A stretch of DNA of 16,708 nucleotides from the NCBI GenBank assembly GCA_964498765.1, contig CAZCIU010000057.1, forward strand, positions 1-16,708, in the 5' to 3' direction. The position numbers and the translations under genes were made by a program. Positions within the stretch are counted from its first letter, which is position 1; every line of letters starts with the position of its first letter. Positions 15,910 through 16,708 of the stretch are shown here, in pieces. The notes under the pieces were generated by a model, which saw only the letters and a list, made by a program, of their open reading frames with translations, ran no database searches and was not told where the DNA came from. Source of the DNA: UPXZ01 sp964498765 (GTDB taxonomy: Bacteria > Bacteroidota > Bacteroidia > Bacteroidales > Paludibacteraceae).

Positions 15910-16708
15910 TCAAACTATTTCTTTATCTACATATTTTGAATTTAGCAATTTCAGAGTGCTGAAATAATCCAAGCCAAATTCAATAAAATCGCCAACTTTA
16001 TATTTTCTCTTTACATCATCCAGGTTAACCACAATCATATCAGAAGTTGCTCCCACTATATCTAAATTCTTGTCGATGGGTTTTATATGTTGCGGGTCAA
16101 CGTCGAGCAAGCCAATATCAATAATTGCTCTGACACCCCTCATTCCAATCAAATCTTCATTTACTTTGTAGGCGTTGCCTTCCAGATTTGTGCCAAAATC
16201 GCCTTCGGGCTCCATTGGTTTTTCATACATCTCGATAATCTGACAGTACAACTTCAAAATATCGTTATGCAAATAGTCAAGGTTAAGACCGGTATAAACA
16301 TCCGTTCCGAAGAACAAAGTTTCGCCTACTCTGAAATGATTTATTTTGGATGATAAGGAATTTTCAAACAAAAGATGCATGGTAACCGATGAACCGCCGG
16401 AAAGATATTTTAACTTTTTCCCAAACTTTTTTTCCAGTTTTTCTTTGTAAAGGATGAGTTGCTCTAATTTGTCTTCACTGGGCAATACGCCATATAAACA
16501 GGACAGATTGGAACCTATTCCGATGATTTCGATATTGTTGAGTGTAGAAACTTTTTCATAAAAGGAAAGCAGTTTTTCTTCGGTTACACCTTCTCGCAGT
16601 TCGCCAAGTTCCACCATGATAATGATTTTGTGTGTTTTGTTTTGCTTTTGGGCTTCCTCCGATAGCAGTTCAATGGTTTTCACCTCGGTATTCATGCTGA
16701 TGTCGGCA
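15910..16708 (-). CDS. Alanine/ornithine racemase-family PLP enzyme (N-terminus beyond window)
   Basis: The visible 265 or so residues match the fold-type III PLP enzymes of the alanine racemase N-terminal superfamily, closest to the ornithine racemase/YhfX-like group. Seen are MVELGELREG (28-37 counted from the internal Met at 16695), GIGSNLSCLYGVLPSEDKL (59-77), the phosphate-binding-like LSGGSS, and HFRVGETLFFG. The reading frame stays open upstream of that Met (codons for A-D-I-S) to the edge of the window. Family members have about 90 more N-terminal residues including the PLP lysine, so the gene is cut by the window and the Met is internal. The enzyme would interconvert L- and D-amino acids, plausibly ornithine or alanine. 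It is the first visible gene of the minus-strand operon, 1 nt from the RCK-like gene. Its link to osmotic stress is unclear. Confidence 0.8.
   Translation of the reverse strand, partial: ADISMNTEVKTIELLSEEAQKQNKTHKIIIMVELGELREGVTEEKLLSFYEKVSTLNNIEIIGIGSNLSCLYGVLPSEDKLEQLILYKEKLEKKFGKKLKYLSGGSSVTMHLLFENSLSSKINHFRVGETLFFGTDVYTGLNLDYLHNDILKLYCQIIEMYEKPMEPEGDFGTNLEGNAYKVNEDLIGMRGVRAIIDIGLLDVDPQHIKPIDKNLDIVGATSDMIVVNLDDVKRKYKVGDFIEFGLDYFSTLKLLNSKYVDKEIV

Noticed and set aside
16693..16695. ATG at 16695 as the true start of the racemase
   Set aside because: The frame is open to the window edge, the residues just before it (A-D-I-S) fit the family, and the PLP-lysine region would be missing if this were the start.

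Overview
The window looks like a chromosomal segment from a member of the Bacteroidota. The DNA is AT-rich, most genes lack a clear Shine-Dalgarno sequence and have A-rich leaders, and three intergenic regions carry the Bacteroidota/Flavobacterium-type -7 promoter motif TAnnTTTG (4-11, 3820-3827, 5369-5376). In the latter two a TTG lies 20 nt upstream. The protein families also fit, but no genus can be named from the sequence alone. There are no rRNA or tRNA genes, no CRISPR array and no recognisable transposase.

Layout. (1) 53-2254 encodes a long prokaryotic Argonaute (pAgo) whose MID pocket looks intact but whose PIWI catalytic residues are substituted. It is probably a guide-dependent sensor rather than a slicer. 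A GC-rich, strongly structured intergenic element (2263-2316) follows. (2) 2395-3708 encodes a DUF389 membrane protein. (3) After a gap with four phased 10-bp repeats and a promoter come a bacterial eRF1-like (baeRF/Balon-type) ribosome-hibernation candidate (3867-4943) and a small lipoprotein (4965-5357). (4) A same-strand ion and carbohydrate block follows: a voltage-gated K+ channel with a C-terminal zinc ribbon, a Na+/Ca2+-type antiporter, a four-helix-bundle/HAMP sensor with no output domain, TrkH, a GH15 glucoamylase/trehalase-like enzyme and an MscS channel. (5) A tight four-gene operon on the minus strand converges on it: an alanine/ornithine racemase-family enzyme (N-terminus beyond the window), a small degenerate TrkA-N/RCK-like protein, a fused trehalose-6-phosphate synthase/phosphatase and a second MscS-family channel. 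The two MscS genes overlap tail to tail by 15 bp.

Function. From 2395 to the right edge the genes read as one osmotic/ionic stress island. Trk would take up K+, and the Kv channel and antiporter would move ions. Trehalose is made by the TPS/TPP fusion and possibly broken down by the GH15 enzyme. The two MscS channels would release pressure on down-shock. The Balon-like protein may protect idle ribosomes. The pAgo at the left edge is an accessory immune-type gene. Its effector partner is either upstream of the window or, speculatively, the DUF389 membrane protein next to it. The most unusual points are the dead pAgo beside an ion island, the ribosome-hibernation candidate within that island, and the two 'half' regulators (a sensor without output and an RCK without its C-terminal domain).
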